From positions 1 to 32,421 of the forward strand of contig JAITPN010000065.1 in the NCBI GenBank assembly GCA_031289415.1: a stretch of DNA of 32,421 nt. Direction: 5' to 3'. Below, piece after piece: positions 31,017 through 32,421 of the stretch. Below the pieces are notes generated by a model. That model ran no database searches. It worked only from the letters and a program-made list of their open reading frames with translations, and had not been told where the DNA came from. Numbering within the stretch: the stretch's first letter is position 1; each line of letters begins with the position of its first letter. Source of the DNA: Prevotellaceae bacterium (GTDB taxonomy: Bacteria > Bacteroidota > Bacteroidia > Bacteroidales > UBA932). A program made the position numbers and the translations under genes.

Positions 31017-31553
31017 CTGAAAACGGATACTTATTATATTGAACGGATAATATTGGGCGAAACGGACTATTTTTCCGTATTGCTGGAACGGTACAGCCGT
31101 CCTGTTTTTACATTAATTGTAAAGATGACCGGCAACCGTGAAGACGCCGAAGAGTTGACGCAGGACGTGTTTTTGAAAGTATTTCGTTCGCTTAAGTCGT
31201 TTCAGGGCGACAGTCTTTTTTCCACGTGGCTTTACAGCATTGCATACCGCACCACCGTGTCGGCATTGCGGAAAAAGAAAACCGAACAGACGGCGATTGA
31301 AGACCTTGCGGACGACGAACAAATTGACGGCGAGGAGGAAACAACGGTGCACAAAGAGCTGCAACTGGCAGCGTTGGAAAAGGCATTGGAGCAGCTCGCG
31401 CCGAACGACAGGGCTTTGATATTGCTCTTTTACAAAGAGGAACATTCGGTAGAAGAACTTGCCGTCATTACGGGATTGACCACGGCGAATGTCAAAATCC
31501 GTTTATACCGCATCCGCAAGCGGTTATTCGCCTTGATGAATGTAAATGAATGA
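31017..31553 (+). CDS. ECF-family RNA polymerase sigma factor
   Basis: This sigma factor has region 2 with LLERYSRPVFTLIVKMTGNREDAEELTQDVFLKVFRSL (about residues 22-59 counted from 31017), FSTWLYSIAYRTTVSALRKKK, and region 4 with LAPNDRALILLFYKEEHSVEELAVITGLTTANVKIRLYRIRKRL. The acidic linker (DLADDEQIDGEEE) is typical. The frame is open from ATG 30900, but that ATG precedes the predicted transcription start. I placed the start at CTG 31017 (KTDTYYIERII follows), where family resemblance begins; no ATG, GTG or TTG is in frame between 30954 and there. TTG 31050 is another option. It is followed by a membrane protein gene after 29 bases. Confidence 0.85.
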   Translation: MKTDTYYIERIILGETDYFSVLLERYSRPVFTLIVKMTGNREDAEELTQDVFLKVFRSLKSFQGDSLFSTWLYSIAYRTTVSALRKKKTEQTAIEDLADDEQIDGEEETTVHKELQLAALEKALEQLAPNDRALILLFYKEEHSVEELAVITGLTTANVKIRLYRIRKRLFALMNVNE

Positions 31554-31582
31554 GTAATAATATAAAGTAACAGAAAAGTAGT

Positions 31583-31966
31583 ATGAATACCAATCAGACA
31601 GCAAACGAAGACACGTTGAAAACGTTATTTGGATATATGCCGGCGGAAACGCTGCCCGGCAATTTTCAGGCAAACACGATGCAACGCATCCACCAAGAAG
31701 CCATCTCGCTCCGCAAACGCAAACAGCGGCTGCAACTTATCGGACTGATTGCCGGATTATCCGCCATTATTGGAATCGGAGTATTCGTTTTTATACAATA
31801 TGTTGATATTAATAATATTATAACTATTCGACGATTCAAAACAAATCTTTTATCTCTTTCCATTCCGCCGATGTGCATCCAAATAAGCGTTATCGCACTC
31901 ATTTTATTGATTTTCGACATGCTATTCCGGCAGATGTATTATAAACGACATAGGCAAAATTACTAA
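31583..31966 (+). CDS. Membrane protein paired with ECF sigma factor
   Basis: The 127-residue protein has a cytoplasmic N-terminus with a LPGNFQANTMQRI motif (residues 24-36), a basic stretch (RKRKQRL) and two membrane helices (about 51-73 and 96-115). The LPxxF...M..I motif and its place 29 bases after the ECF sigma gene fit the small anti-sigma-like or regulatory membrane proteins found in this position in Bacteroidota. No named family is certain. Confidence 0.65.
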   Translation: MNTNQTANEDTLKTLFGYMPAETLPGNFQANTMQRIHQEAISLRKRKQRLQLIGLIAGLSAIIGIGVFVFIQYVDINNIITIRRFKTNLLSLSIPPMCIQISVIALILLIFDMLFRQMYYKRHRQNY

Positions 31967-31986
31967 AAATCACACGGTAACGCAAC

Positions 31987-32403
31987 TTACAGCCGAACGC
32001 TGCACAGGTTTTCCCCTATTTCATGTATTGCCGATTCTATTTCATGCAGCCGCTTTTGAGACGGCTTTTTTATCCCGCACAGATAAGCAGCCATAACGCT
32101 CTGCGGAATACCTAAGTTGCGGGCTATTCCTGAAACGTTCAACTCCGGGTGGCTTTTGAATAAATGATACAATGCCGGTTTTTCGCAGTCCTTTTTGTGC
32201 ATAAATCCTTCGAAGCTCAAATCTTCATCCAACTCCTCCCATCGTATCCCTATATTATTATATGTAAACGCTTCTCTCTGTTTTTTCGTGGCATACCGCA
32301 ACCGGGGATAGTCATTGATTTTTTCGCTAAAAACCTTGCCATCGCTCGTCTGTATATGGACGGCTGTTTGGTCAATCCACACTTTTTCTACTTTTACACT
32401 CAT
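31987..32403 (-). CDS. DUF2442 protein with C-terminal HTH
   Basis: The 138-residue protein starts MSVKVEKVWIDQTAVHIQTSDGK, then YPRLRYATKKQREAFTYNNIGIRWEELDEDLSFEGF-type segments, the DUF2442 fold (residues 1-70). Residues 75-130 look like a helix-turn-helix (HPELNVSGIARNLGIPQSVMAAYLCGIKKPS), the XRE-like part often fused to DUF2442. Such genes commonly sit near toxin-antitoxin-type DUF4160 genes, but no partner is visible before the window ends 18 bases upstream of the start. It converges on the membrane protein gene with a 20-base gap. Confidence 0.8.
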   Translation of the reverse strand: MSVKVEKVWIDQTAVHIQTSDGKVFSEKINDYPRLRYATKKQREAFTYNNIGIRWEELDEDLSFEGFMHKKDCEKPALYHLFKSHPELNVSGIARNLGIPQSVMAAYLCGIKKPSQKRLHEIESAIHEIGENLCSVRL

Positions 32404-32421
32404 TTTCCTACCTGATTAAAG

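Overview
The window reads as a chromosome fragment of a Bacteroidota bacterium, probably Bacteroidales-like. The evidence is a set of TAnnTTTG (-7) promoter boxes, some with TTTG about 19-20 bases upstream; a type IX secretion (T9SS) adhesin with a PorP/SprF partner; the two-subunit methylmalonyl-CoA mutase of the succinate-propionate route; ECF sigma factor modules with small membrane partners; and a TolB-like lipoprotein. No rRNA, tRNA or CRISPR array is visible. The species cannot be named from the sequence alone.

Layout. 1-5 kb: tail of an unknown protein, an Rpn-type PD-(D/E)XK nuclease whose 3' end has been tandemly duplicated, then the housekeeping genes plsY, purH and mreB, closed by a hairpin terminator. 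5-6.2 kb: a metallophosphoesterase gene broken by three frameshifts, preceded by a coupled 49-aa ORF. 6.3-10 kb (minus strand): one probable transcription unit of DUF362 ferredoxin-like protein, ribF, ECF sigma factor, anti-sigma-like membrane protein and an exported Spy/CpxP-like protein, driven by a textbook promoter at 9975-10005.

10-12.7 kb is the accessory part. It holds a collapsed IS30 transposase, then two small cassettes, each a cytosolic or membrane-anchored protein plus a multi-pass membrane protein, and each preceded by the same ~213-bp repeat. The repeat carries the 3' end of an HTH regulator gene, a 9-bp inverted repeat and a TAACTTTG promoter; the HTH gene itself survives only at the upstream copy. 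Upstream of it is a long multi-stem hairpin with its own promoter, which looks like a structured RNA. None of the four cassette proteins is recognisable to me, so this is the best candidate for something undescribed.

12.8-15.9 kb: the rpsF-rpsR-rplI ribosomal operon (minus) and, divergently, a PhoU-like protein with a Pit phosphate transporter. 16-24.2 kb: porP/sprF coupled to a 2425-residue SprB-like mosaic adhesin. 24.4-28.5 kb: a 49-aa exported microprotein and mutA-mutB. 28.6-32.4 kb: a 48-aa ORF overlapping a TolB-like lipoprotein gene, a DUF6249-like membrane protein, a second ECF sigma factor with a membrane partner, and a DUF2442-HTH protein.
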